From Lutraria lutraria (Eukaryota > Mollusca > Bivalvia > Venerida > Mactridae), in the NCBI GenBank assembly GCA_964023205.1, contig OZ026835.1, positions 16,760,414-16,824,413 of the forward strand: a stretch of 64,000 nucleotides of DNA, in the 5' to 3' direction. The notes under the pieces were generated by a model. The model worked only from the letters and a program-made list of their open reading frames with translations. It was not told where the DNA came from and made no database searches. This document shows positions 12,539-24,100 of the stretch, one piece after another. The translations under genes were made by a program, and so were the position numbers. Position 1 is the stretch's first letter. Every line of letters begins with the position of its first letter.

Positions 12539-12993
12539 CTCGGGGTTAATGAAGGAAGCGTTTAGAAAAGCACTGCGTCCTCTCTTCATGATAAACTGAT
12601 AAACAATGGAGTTTGTTTTCCAAAAATGGCAATGTACTCCAGACCGTAAATATATGTTTACAACTATATGCCTGTAATATGTTCCGAACGAAACTACAAA
12701 CGGCCCCTGTTCAGACATACACCAAATGAATTTGTATCATGATATTGCAAAAAGAAAATCGTCACGATGATATACATTATATGGAAGGGATGACGAAATA
12801 CGACAACTTTCTATGTCATCAGTGTTTAATGTTAGATAATGTGTGTCCGGAGACGTCCGAAGTTTCGATAGTAATGTAACTGATAAAAAACACTATACTG
12901 TTTCAAGATTATTTATAAATTAATATATAATAAATAGTACACGTTTATCAAAACAAAATGTGCATCCTATAAAATAAAACTGTTACAAACATG

Positions 12994-15900
12994 CTAAATA
13001 AATCGTATATTGATAAAAGAAATATCCACGAAATACGAAACACGATAACCAAGTTCTTGGATAAATTCTGATTTCCCAGGGTTTATATCACGACTGTATG
13101 CCCTAAAGCCGTATTCGTGCAATATTCTAAAGACACGTAGCGCTTTGATCTTCTCTGCTTTCGGGAGTTTATGAAAATGGAATTCCACCATGAGATGACG
13201 TACGTTTTGGAGCACTCCGGAAAGTTTCATATCTTCAATGGCCGACCATTCCGAGCCCTCAATGTCTATCTTCAGTATGTCAATAATTCTCTGCGAAAAA
13301 AGTAAAATGAAAGGAATATACTTAAGGAAAGAAAAACTTAACCACGCTTCATTAATTGACTGTTTTTACTTTTTCAAACCAGTACTTACGCCAGATTCGG
13401 AGCTAGCGATTCCTACACATATGGAAGAAAATCGACATTTTTTTAAAATTTACATAGAATGGTATTGACTTGCTGCAACCTCGATTCGAACCCAGATCGC
13501 CGGGTTACAAGTGCAGCACGCTAACCACTGGACCACGTCGCTTTTCTTATCCAGACTGTGGATAGAAACTAATATATAGTTAGATAAAAAAGGTCTACCA
13601 CATACGATCTTATTACTCTTCGGCATTTACTTAAATTCTTTAAAGATTAGATGATTGGACAAACTACATGTACTCGACTTACATCTTTGTGGCCATGTTC
13701 ATCCAGTAAGGTGGACATTCTGTAGAAGTGTTTACTTGGTATATCTTCACCGTCCAGTCCTTGGGGAAAAAACTTCCCTCCCTTTGGTATATGTATATCT
13801 TGTTTAGCTATATGCCCCATACTGAAAACAAACAAACAAATAGACCAATGTTAGAGTAGGTTTAATGTCATATACGAGTACTCTTACCGTCCGACAACAT
13901 GGCAGTGGAGTGTTATACAAACTGCACGGTTAAGGCGATGTGGAAATGAATGTCACCTCAAAATTACAGTCCTGTATATTAGGTTTAGCGTGTATGAAAA
14001 AATAAACAGTTATAGGTTTGTCAGCTTGGTTATACCTGACTAGAAGTAGTCTATTGGTTATTTCTGTCTACTTACGTTGGATCAAATGTAAGAACTTCAC
14101 AACCATAATTCTTTATTACAGCTGCCTCAAAATCAAATTGATTGTTGGAACTGAAACAGAAAAAAAGTATAATTGTTTAAAGAATTAGAATTAAAAGAAC
14201 AAACAAAAAGGAATATATCATTCTTCTTGTTTTGTGAATGCCGTGGAGAACTTAAATTGTTGATATGGAAATCCCCACAAAAAGTTTACGAATGGAGGTT
14301 TCTATATTTAATTTTCTCCGAGTCCGAAGTACAATAAAATATACATGTATTGATAAAAGAATAAAATATTTACAAGACCTTAATAAGGGACAATATCTAC
14401 AAAGTTATACGTTCATTGGTCGTATTTTTATAAATACTGGTCATTATTTTGACCGTACACCTCAAACAAAGCATGTTAAAACATGCGGATAGGTTGCTAA
14501 AATTAATGTCGAAGTAAAGATGTGAAATAGTCGTCAAGTTCAATTTTCTTTAGAAATGTTCTCAAGTTGTGTAATCTCGAAACCAAAGTATTTGAATGAA
14601 TGTATAAGTCAGCATTCGGATCATCTCGACTGACGCCGTCTAATTTAATGGAGATACGGAAAAGATCGATTTATCCCGAATGAATTAGTCAGGCAACAAA
14701 TCTAAACAGAAAAAAGATGCGAAGAAAATATGCTCACTTTTTTACAAAATGAAATATTTTACTTTGTACTACAATGTCCGCCTCCGTATCCTCGGCCATT
14801 TTTCTAAAAAAATCAAATGAAATTATTTGTGATAGGTGTGTCCATTTAAGATGCATTGAATATTTTCTAGATAACCGGTGTACTTATGATAAATATTCCA
14901 CTGTGGTCATGAAAATGTGTTATATGTGTTTGTATGACTAGTCAATTATTTTACAATGCCTTTCCTACGTACATCGGTGAAAATTCTGCAAATGCTTTGA
15001 ATAAGATTTTACAAAACTTGAGACAAAAATCATTACAAAACAATCATTGCCATTTTCTTGAGAGAGGCAAATAATGACAATGATTCCCCTTCTTATCCAT
15101 TGAGATGGAATATCGTTAAACAACAGAATCAGACAAAACATTTGTCTTTTCTTTTTTGTGCTACAGTTTGACGTCTGATTGTTAAAACTAAGTTTTTTTA
15201 ATATAAAAAATATCATAACATTTTGACTAACGACTAATTGAAAGCTTTAAAGCCCGCTTCTTAAAATAGACTAGTATACATACCCGAATGAATAGACAAG
15301 ACAAGGGGATTTCGGCACGGCAACATAATCAGCACATAATTCTTTCCCACCATCTTGTAAAGATCCTAGACGTTTGTGATTTCTACACATGATTTGAAAA
15401 GAATTGATGTACCTGAAAACAAAAGAATCATAAGGTAAAATGAACAATACCTTAGTGAACGTTCTCTCGGGTTAAATGTCGCAACAAAAGCATAGGTCAC
15501 TTGGCGAATTGTCCCGCAATGGAGGAAGACCCCGTACATACACTTTGGTAGAACATGCGACCTCATCCAATCTAGCTGGACAGTTTCCTTACATGTTATA
15601 TTCGGTCCCTATGGGATTCTAACTCACAGCGGTAAGAGGCTGGTGATTACTTGTCAGAGACCATAATCACTCTACCACAACGGCTCCTATAGGAGGACCT
15701 TTAGTTTGGTTACAGGTCAAACGTAGGGGTGCCCTAAATGCATTTTGCCTTGGCGTTATGAATATGATTAAAACAAGGGCACCATTGAGTTTTGCAACAA
15801 ATAAGACAATATAATTTAAGCACAATGGATGCCCTAATAGTATAGTGTGAATGGAAAAGTACTGTTACGAAGCGTGACATTATTATCACGTATTTTATAC

Positions 15901-17716
15901 AACACATACAAACTTGAACACACGTACATTTTAATCATAAATGGATTAGTAATTTTCATTGGCTTATCATCTACAAAAATGTACATGTTATGAATATTGC
16001 ACAAACAACTTACATGAAGTATTCATGCAGAAAAACTGACCGTCATCAAAGTACTGAAAGCTATTATTGTCTCTACAAGGAAACCAGTACGCCATTGAGC
16101 AACGCATTAGTCAAGATCGAATGCGTTAGTATTGTATTATATTGTTTCTATATGTACCTTGTAAACATGGCCAACAGTTGTGAGTCTGATAATTCAGCTA
16201 ATTCGTTATCTTGTGGTATTAAATACTGGTCCATATCTGTTCCTATGGATAAGGGAACCGTTGATGACATTTGTAGAGACAGAAAAATCCATGGATATCC
16301 GACAACTGAAATGACATATCAGTTACAACAATATTACCAGTGACACTTCAATATAAATTCATAAACCATGAATATCAAAAATGAAACATAGAGCATATCA
16401 GTATAATGTTTAATTCTTCAACTTTAAATGTAAAAAGGTACACAACAACAACGTTTAGTTAAGTCGATTCTCAAAGAGGAAATATTTTGACTATACATCA
16501 AATATAAATTACGACATTAGAGTCGACGCTCTCGTGTTATCTCGCCTAGGTGCACATTTTCAGCGAGAGTTCATGGTTGTGCATCCTTGTTATATGTAGA
16601 CACTCTGATATTACTAATCTTGTAAGGATATTGGTTCGACAAAGAGAGGTTAATTACTACTAATGTAGAAAATGTATGTACAGCGGTCTGTCCATAGGTC
16701 ATTGACCAATTTTACTTCTAACTAATAAATGCATTGTATAAAACAAATGTTCATGAAAATGTGAGTTAAGTAGTCACTGAAATAGCATTGGCCACAAGTA
16801 TGGATCTCAGCAGCTTCACAAATCATCGAATTGTTTGTATCTAATTCAGTTTTAAAATGAACGACGCAATCATAACCTATACATGTATATTTTTTTTCTA
16901 GCCAGATGCAAAAAAGACATCTTAAAAAGAAGATACTTACGTGCAAAAACTGTTGGAACAAGTAACAGGTACTTGAGAATATTTCTTTTTAACTTCAAAT
17001 GTCGCATAAAATACGTCTGCTGAAAGGAAAGATATAATGCCAGTTGTATAAACATGTATGTAACATCACAACGGCCAGGAATGCTATATAACAAAACAAA
17101 GTCATGTTAGTATTACCACAAGATTCCGCCTCCCTGCTAAAGCGTAGCCGAACAAAGCAATACAACTTACAGAATAGCGCAGCGCAGGTCAGACCAGAAC
17201 AACACCGATCAGAACAGAACAAATACATATTTGTACACTGCTTAATCAGGGGTTTTGAGAAATACAAAGACTTTTGTTGGAAGACATTAAAAGATTTTCA
17301 ACAAAACAAATTAAAAGGTAAAACATGCGTGTGGTTCGAAGAATTGTACCAGTCTAAGTAAACATATCAGCAAAATTCAAACACAATAAAAATGTACGAA
17401 TAATCCTGGAATGTGTATTTTTCATGAATGTGTTACGGTAGATTTTCTATTTTAACGTATACATGAAACTTTTATTGATTTATAGCGATAACAATACATT
17501 ATTAATAATTAATTTTAACCCAACAAATAATATTTTTTATTAAAATTTCATCTGCAGTATGCGTGGTCGTATATTACAAAAGCGACTTCAAATTTGAAAT
17601 ATATTTGTACTTCTTGTACACATAATTATGATAACACACACAATTTAATTAAATATTTCTTTACAATATTTAAATAATTTCACGCAATAAAGTACACTCA
17701 CCAAATTTACTCCCAT
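12994..17716 (-). CDS. membrane-anchored FkbM/METTL24-like methyltransferase
   Basis: Seven exons on the minus strand: 17702-17716, 16941-17019, 16158-16305, 15284-15412, 14076-14150, 13683-13821 and 12994-13290. Splice phases agree throughout and give 293 residues. The N-terminus, MGVNLQTYF followed by basic residues, precedes one hydrophobic segment (about residues 19-42), suggesting a type II signal anchor with a Golgi or ER lumenal catalytic domain (inferred). The catalytic part has CLVYSFG (118-124) followed by SNNQFDFEAA, then VLTFDPTMGH, and the family hallmark DILKIDIEGSEW (199-210), then LMVEFHFH. These match the Methyltransf_21/METTL24 group of SAM-dependent enzymes, whose substrates are mostly unknown. 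Alternative starts: the Met at residue 10 (17007) would remove the tiny first exon. The intron between 14150 and 15284 holds a frame-preserving candidate cassette exon. Confidence 0.85.
13478..13552 (-). mobile_element. tRNA-like sequence, SINE head or tRNA pseudogene
   Basis: Read on the minus strand, it has an A box within TGGTCCAGTGGTTAGCG and a B box GGTTCGAATC at tRNA-like spacing, with partial pairing between its two ends (GCGACGT with AGGTTGC). The T-arm is poorly paired, so a functional tRNA is unlikely. It lies in an intron of the METTL24-like gene, in the sense direction. Confidence 0.55.
14738..14803 (-). other. candidate cassette exon, 66 nt
   Basis: On the minus strand this interval is flanked by a TTTTTTTAG acceptor and a GTGAGC donor. 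Its length is divisible by three, and its phase (enters with one base, leaves with two) exactly fits between exons 15284-15412 and 14076-14150. Inclusion would add 22 residues containing MAEDTEADIVVQSK with no stop, in the middle of the SAM-binding loop region. The gene model is complete and more family-like without it, so it may be chance. Confidence 0.25.
15570..15690 (-). mobile_element. tRNA-derived SINE head
   Basis: Minus-strand A-box region TGGTAGAGTGATTATGG and B-box region GAGTTAGAATCCC are separated by a segment with ATCACCAGCCTCTTACC. It sits in the METTL24-like gene between exons 15284-15412 and 16158-16305, in the sense direction. It belongs to the same family as the copies at 2643, 34770, 38277 and 57545. 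Confidence 0.6.
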
Positions 17717-18629
17717 TTTGCTCGAATGTCGGATTCTGACTGAACGCTTGGACCCGGAAATGATACGACAATAAGAAGTTCACCTAAGGGCTAAAATTAG
17801 AAATTATTACGTAATGCACGAAACGGGGGTCAATTTTTTTGCTTTTATCTTGACATAATAACGTGATCAATGACAACACCTACATTTAATGATTTAAATA
17901 TTAACAACAGCGAAACCAGAAACACGTAGAACTCCTCTATATTATGGAGTAGAGTCAGTTCATTATCATGATATATAATTCAAAGTCAAGTACGGTATTT
18001 AGATACTTGTTTGAACACTTAAATCCCCATTAGCTTTTTAAATTTAGTATTTACTGAACAACAGATGTAATGATTGTAAAATATTTTATTTGCTCTAAAA
18101 CATATTTACACAATGCCTTTCTTTAGCCAAATCTCGTGGAAATGTTATCAGGCGCTTTTTTTATTTTTTGCAACATCATTGAAAAAATACTGTGCTATAT
18201 TCGTATATGTACTTATAGTGATTAAGAAAGAAAATTTCGGAATGTTTTTATTGAAAACAAAAGTCAATTTCACTCATTAGATATCTTTCAAGGTAAAATT
18301 ATACTTACTTTGATTTTAACATCCACAGTGCTAATGGGGCTGTAATAACTCAGAGATTGGGTTACGTTGTACGTTGATCAACACGTAACAAACCAACATT
18401 AACTTACACCAATCGTGGTCAGAAATAAAATAATTCAATGGATATCATTAATCACAAAATATCTGTACTATGACGATATGTAAATAAAACGACAAATCCA
18501 ACATATGTGCTAAATCTAATTTGTAAAACGATTTACTCGTACATATTACTAGTATGTAACAAAATAATTATTATTCCATCAGATTTTGCAGCAGTGTTTC
18601 AGATGTACAGATGAGAAGATTCTTCTGAC

Positions 18630-18805
18630 CAATATTCATATAGATTCTGTACAATATATAACTACTTGTACTCCTGTTCTCTGAAAGTAACTGCCAACTT
18701 CTGCCCGCAGATGATCGTCGAGGGCAACGAATGGTATAAAACATACTGTCTTCAATCAAGTCGTCACAGAGACAATGTGTCATAACCTGGGTTCGAACCA
18801 ACCAA
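18630..18805 (-). mobile_element. tRNA-derived SINE
   Basis: On the minus strand it shows a B box, GGTTCGAACCC, then a body containing CGACGATCATCTGCGGGC and AGAAGTTGGCAGTTAC. The body phrase 'ttggcag' is shared with the SINE pieces at 25925-26099 and 27000-27160. Both ends are approximate. Confidence 0.55.
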
Positions 18806-20252
18806 CCTTAACGTAAATTGACCTACTCGGAATCCCTGTTATATGTAAAATTAGCGTGCCAAACAAGCTTGTTTGCACTGAAAGTGAGCATTTCCTTTGC
18901 TCCCTTCGTTCAAGTATGTAGAAAAGGATAAAGTGACTTAAGATGACGCAAAGATAAGAAATCGGTCTACAATTTAACTAAAGGAGTCAGGGACTCTACA
19001 CTACTTAATATTACAAAGATTACATTTCTTTGTACAGATGCATTCGCATCCAACGTGGAGTTATATCAACTTGATTACTCATGTTATCTAATTCAGATAC
19101 CATAGCAGTAGCTATTTCACGATGTCCTTGTATCAAATTGGTAATGACAAAGGTACATTTGAAAAATTAAAATACTAATTCTTTTAACGCAAAAATGCGT
19201 ACAACATACGTATTTATTGCTAATGCCATCATTTATTTTGATTTCATTCGAATTATAATCGGAAACCTAAGCCAATGAAATATGTTTGTGTCAATGGCTA
19301 TTAAAGCTTCTTTAATACAAGTGCGCATAGGACATAATTCTTGGCATACATACAAATGGTAACGTGACAACATTCTGGTTACCATGAGAGCTCCGATCTT
19401 TAAGTTACCAAATTAATGATACAACATTTCTTCTGCTTCTTTAGTGCTTCAGCAACACTTCCCAGGTGCAACAGTATCATTATGTTATCAGTATTGATAG
19501 AGTGGGTCACTTACTCAGTTCTAGTATGCATTCTAAATTGTGTACTATTTTTGGTATCATTTTCTTACACTGGTGAGGGACACTATATAATGGAAAGTCC
19601 ACAGGCATTAAAATTACCCAATTTAATCCAGATCTTGGTTAACAGCAAACTTGTCTCTGAATGTATATACATAAGCTAATCACTTTATTATTAGTAAAAA
19701 AACACACAGACATACATTTCAACAAATTAAATTTATTAAAATACAAATTTGTGCACATTCGTATAAATTCATTTTCACATACACAATTCAATAAACACAT
19801 ACATATTTAATCAACTGAAATCATAACCATCAAATATATAACACACACAGACTCTACAGAATGTCATAAAACTATGCAAGTTTAATCTGGCAGTAATTAT
19901 CTCCCGTTGATATGATTTATTATGACAATTTGATCACATGAGATCATGAATGATTGATCTGTAAGACTTGGGCATCAAGATGCATTTTGAAGGAAAATAA
20001 TAGAAAATATTGTGAGTTGCAGCCTTAACATTTTCAAAGACTTATGAATAAAAAATCTATCAACTAATCCAGTAGGAAAATGACTGTAAAATAAACAAAT
20101 TTATTTATTTCTGTATTCCTTGAAAAAAGGAGGTCTAGTTAGTTCTCCGCTATTACAGCCTTTGGTTTTTGGAAACAATCTGAAGACAGTTACCGGATAT
20201 TTTTTAAAGAATCATTGATTTCTTACATACATGGTAGAAATGATCACATAAC

Positions 20253-20400
20253 CAGTCTGCGAAATTAGCAGTTGTCCTGTTGTCCGTGACAACCAGTTTT
20301 TCATTCGGACAACCAACTTTTTTCATTAACAAATCAAATGAAAAGCAGTAAAATTTTCAGTTTTGGGCAACCACATTCCAAACCTTAATTTCACAGACTG
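20253..20400. mobile_element. 148-bp MITE, copy A
   Basis: Terminal inverted repeats: CAGTCTGCGAAATTA at the left and TTAATTTCACAGACTG at the right. The inside contains the phrase 'ttgtccgtgacaacc' followed by 'ttcggacaaccaac'. It is homologous to the copy at 20658-20812. A target duplication around 'cataa' is possible but not clean. Confidence 0.7.
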
Positions 20401-20657
20401 CATAATACAGTTTGTCACGAGAATGTATGCATTTATACTGAAACTAGACTAGACAAGTTCACAATGTCTTCTATCCTTGAATATACATTGTATAATAATT
20501 ACACATACAGGTAGCAGTCAAATAATAATCAAAGTACTGAAAGTTTCATGGAAACTGAACTTAATAGACTTACACTGCAACATGGAATGGGAAATAGTTT
20601 AACCATTGCATGGCAGATGTAGATAAACGTAGTACTTTGGTCTGCTAAAAATTCATG

Positions 20658-20812
20658 CAGTCTGCGAAATTAACACTTGTCCGGTTATCCGGGACAAGTA
20701 ATTATTGATTCGGACAAGTAACTTTTGCAGTAATTATGTATAGAGTATAAAGGAAAACTATTCACTTTTAGTGATTCGGACAAGTAGTTCCAAATCCTAA
20801 ATTCACAGACTG
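20658..20812. mobile_element. 155-bp MITE, copy B
   Basis: Same termini as the element at 20253-20400 (CAGTCTGCGAAATTA ... AATTCACAGACTG), with internal 'ttatccgggacaagta' and repeated 'gattcggacaagta'. Flanks show an imperfect duplication (ttcatg / tttatg). Termini starting CAG and their length suggest a hAT-derived non-autonomous element. Confidence 0.7.
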
Positions 20813-21182
20813 TTTATGCATGCTGTGCGAATGACTGCTACAATAAATCTGAATTAGGTAAGTAAAGATTTCTATCAATTCCATGCATGCCATCCAACAA
20901 ACAAAGACTAACATTATCATGATGATTGTACGGAACAGAAATATGTTAATATCACAAAGCTTAAAAAACAATTCAGACAAATAGAATTAAAATTATGAAC
21001 ATTGGGGCATCTCTGGTCCTGAGTGTAAAACATAGCTATCATTAGATATCACTGAACAAATATGCATCTCTTTCATTAATACTATTTCATTAGAAGCAGA
21101 CATTAACCAGTGTACAACAATTCTACTTCAGCAAAACAACAATGCCATACATTTGATATAATTCTCTAGAAACAGTCCTACA

Positions 21183-24100
21183 TCATACCATAGGTCGATT
21201 AGGTGGAGTGTATGAATTTCTACATCTTTCATAAAATATCTGAAAAATACAAGATAAAATGCACTGAGTGGAGATCTTTGGGAAACTCTGTAATGGACAA
21301 AGAAACACAGCATAAATAGATATGTTCTAGTAATGTAAGGAAAAAATAGATTTTAACCAGTTCTAAACTGAATCATTAAAAAAGTTTGTGTTGATAATAA
21401 TAAAGTACTCACTTTATAAGATCTGTCCCTGATTACCCTGTCAATGTCAAGTTCTCTTTGCATGAGCCTCAACTAAACAGAATAAAAATACAATTATTGT
21501 CAAAGAAAAATATACATAGATATTACAACACAATTACAAAATGTTCACCTTTGTTGAAGGAATAAATGATTTTATTATACCTCACGTGACTTATTTACTC
21601 TATAGTCTTATGTGACGTCAGAGGGTGACAATCCGTAATGTTACCCTCTGACATTACATTTCGGCCCGCTTGCCATAACGAAACTGCCCTCATGCGCTCA
21701 CGCGATTTTACCGGGTGTCGTATTTTATTCAATCTCTGTCGTATCAAATACTAACCTTGTCTAGACACTTTAGGCACTTAGTAGAATATACTTGTAGTTT
21801 GACATCCGGTTTTGCAGTAGACATTTTGACAGCAAAAGTAACTATGGTGTCAGAAAGAAGCTTCGTTTCAATTTCTATTATAGTTTCGTTATATTTGTTA
21901 ACATGTTTGTTGCATTTAGTTTCTTTCTTGATTATTGTTTTGTTCGGTATAATAAAATAAATATCACATCCCACAGAGGGTGATAGAACGTAATGTTCAC
22001 CCTTGACAAAGTAATGTCAACCTCGGCTAACGCCTCGGTCGACATTACTTGTCTCGGGTGAACATTACGTTCTATCACCCTCTGTGGGATGTGATATTTA
22101 TATAATCTAACATTAATGGCCTTGGAAATCAGCTTTTTCTATTATAATGATCTTTCAAGCATGAAAGAATTGTCAGAGAGCTAAATCAAACCTTCAATGT
22201 ATCTTAATCTACAAATGTCCTTCTTTATGAATAAAGCAGTATAGTAAGATGATTTACTTTTGTTTGTGATTTCCTAAGCATGTTCATTGCTTCTTGGTCA
22301 TCTCTATCTTGAAGTCGTCTCTCTCGCCATTTGTCTACTTCTTGTGTAGTCTGTTGTACACATTTCTTGATGGCCTTTTCTCTCCCACCATACAATCTGG
22401 TCATCTAAGATCATTCAAAATATAATAAGGCGCAAGGCTTAAAAATTGAATTTTCTGGTTACCCGACATACCCCAATTTTTCCTGCAAACCTTGACTTTT
22501 TATTATGTCCAGTGAATGGTACATCCACTTTCTCACTTTTTTTGCTTTTCGATCCACACGCTTTTAAGAGCAAAGAAAATAAAGTCTAGACCTAAATACC
22601 CTATTTTGTATGAGCATGTTACCAGAAACAGACATTTTTTTCAGGCCTAAACATCTCAGAAGGCAATTTGGGTTGGGTTTTTTTAATCATTAATCATTTG
22701 GTTAGTAATTTTTTTTTCATGTAAACCAACATTTTTTACAGACTGTCTCACTAAAGCTATTTTAAGTGTTTTTGTAGATAAAACTAGTTGTCACTCCTAC
22801 ATAGAAAGTATTAATTAACTCCAAAATGTACATTGATCATTATTATAAGTCAAATACAGCACTACAAGAATTAAGATAAATAAATTGTTCAGACTAAACC
22901 AACAATTCAAAAAATGAAAATAAAGTAATTGATAAAGTATTTAATATGTTACCTGTTCATATAGTGATTTACATTGATCCGCTGGGTTAGTTTTTTGTTG
23001 AAAAGACTGAGTGGGTAGAATTGCATTCAGTTGATAAATAATTTTGTCATCATCAATTCTTAACTTCTTCAATGCATCCTGAAAAAATGTTTTGAGATAT
23101 CTTTTAAGCATTTTCCACTTTGAACATTCCTAAACATCATCTACAGCAGGGTTTTCATTAATATTCAGTACAACAGATTTTCTGATGAAAATAACAGATT
23201 TGGTCGGGGTTCAAAAAGCTGTCTACTTGAGGTTCATACTTAGAAAAAATTTAACTTTGGGGATTGTAACTGATTTTTTTGTAATTTTAACCAATGGTTT
23301 TCATTGGCAATCAGTTCTTAATGAAAACCCTGCTACAGTACTTAACAATTTGAGACTGATTTGTTAAATAATAACCAAGATTAGAAGTCGGGTAAATAAA
23401 ACGGATACATATATGAAACAAAAGCCATGCTGACAAATATACAGAATCCTTTCTAGTTCCATACAAGAATGTTACCTTTTTACCATTGAAATTAAAAAAA
23501 GGGCAATAATAATTTGATACATGTATGGTTACTGGTCTTGAACAATGAACTTTATATCATATATATATAGATCTATATATATATTTGATTTTCAAGTAAA
23601 TACCTCCAATGGAATAATTGTCAGCAGAAAATTTATCTGTAAAATCAAATATTAAAAGGGGAAATAAAATAAACCCGACATTACTAAAACCCTAAACCAT
23701 ACAGCCGCCAATCTGAATCACAAACATTGCTCTCATGTTTGCTGCAAACAGGATTTTGCCACAAAATTTGATTTAACTCCCTGTGTGACATCAAATTTTG
23801 ACAATTTCTGGTTATATAACATAAATTATCATATGAAATGGATAATATGCAAGAATATTTCATTCCCAAAAGAATAATTCATGGAATTTGAATGGTCTGA
23901 TGGACCACTGAAAATTCCAGGAGGAGTATCAATATTTTACTGTAAATAAACAAATAACATATTAATAGGTGGAAGGACCACCTGAAATTCTGTTGGACCA
24001 GCAGGTTTCAAAAGCTGGTGGTTCTCTGGTCCATCATGGAAGATAAGTTAGTGTCGAGCCCTGTTTACTGCAAAATCAATGTTTTGTAAGAGTCAAGAAA

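Larger units (their letters stand above)
17717..21182. other. intergenic region between the METTL24-like gene and MIX23
   Basis: Contains the presumed promoter and 5' UTR of the METTL24-like gene just right of 17716, a SINE at 18630-18805, and two related MITEs at 20253-20400 and 20658-20812. The left part also serves as the 3' flank of MIX23, which is transcribed toward it. No further coding exon was found. Confidence 0.5.

Noticed and set aside
13478..13552. Functional tRNA gene on the minus strand
   Set aside because: A and B boxes are present, but T-arm and acceptor pairing are poor, so it is listed as a SINE head or pseudogene.
21715..21974. Overlapping ORFs of about 80 codons on both strands
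   Set aside because: They lie between two hairpin repeats, have no recognisable motif, and are in a MIX23 intron; more likely internal sequence of a repeat.
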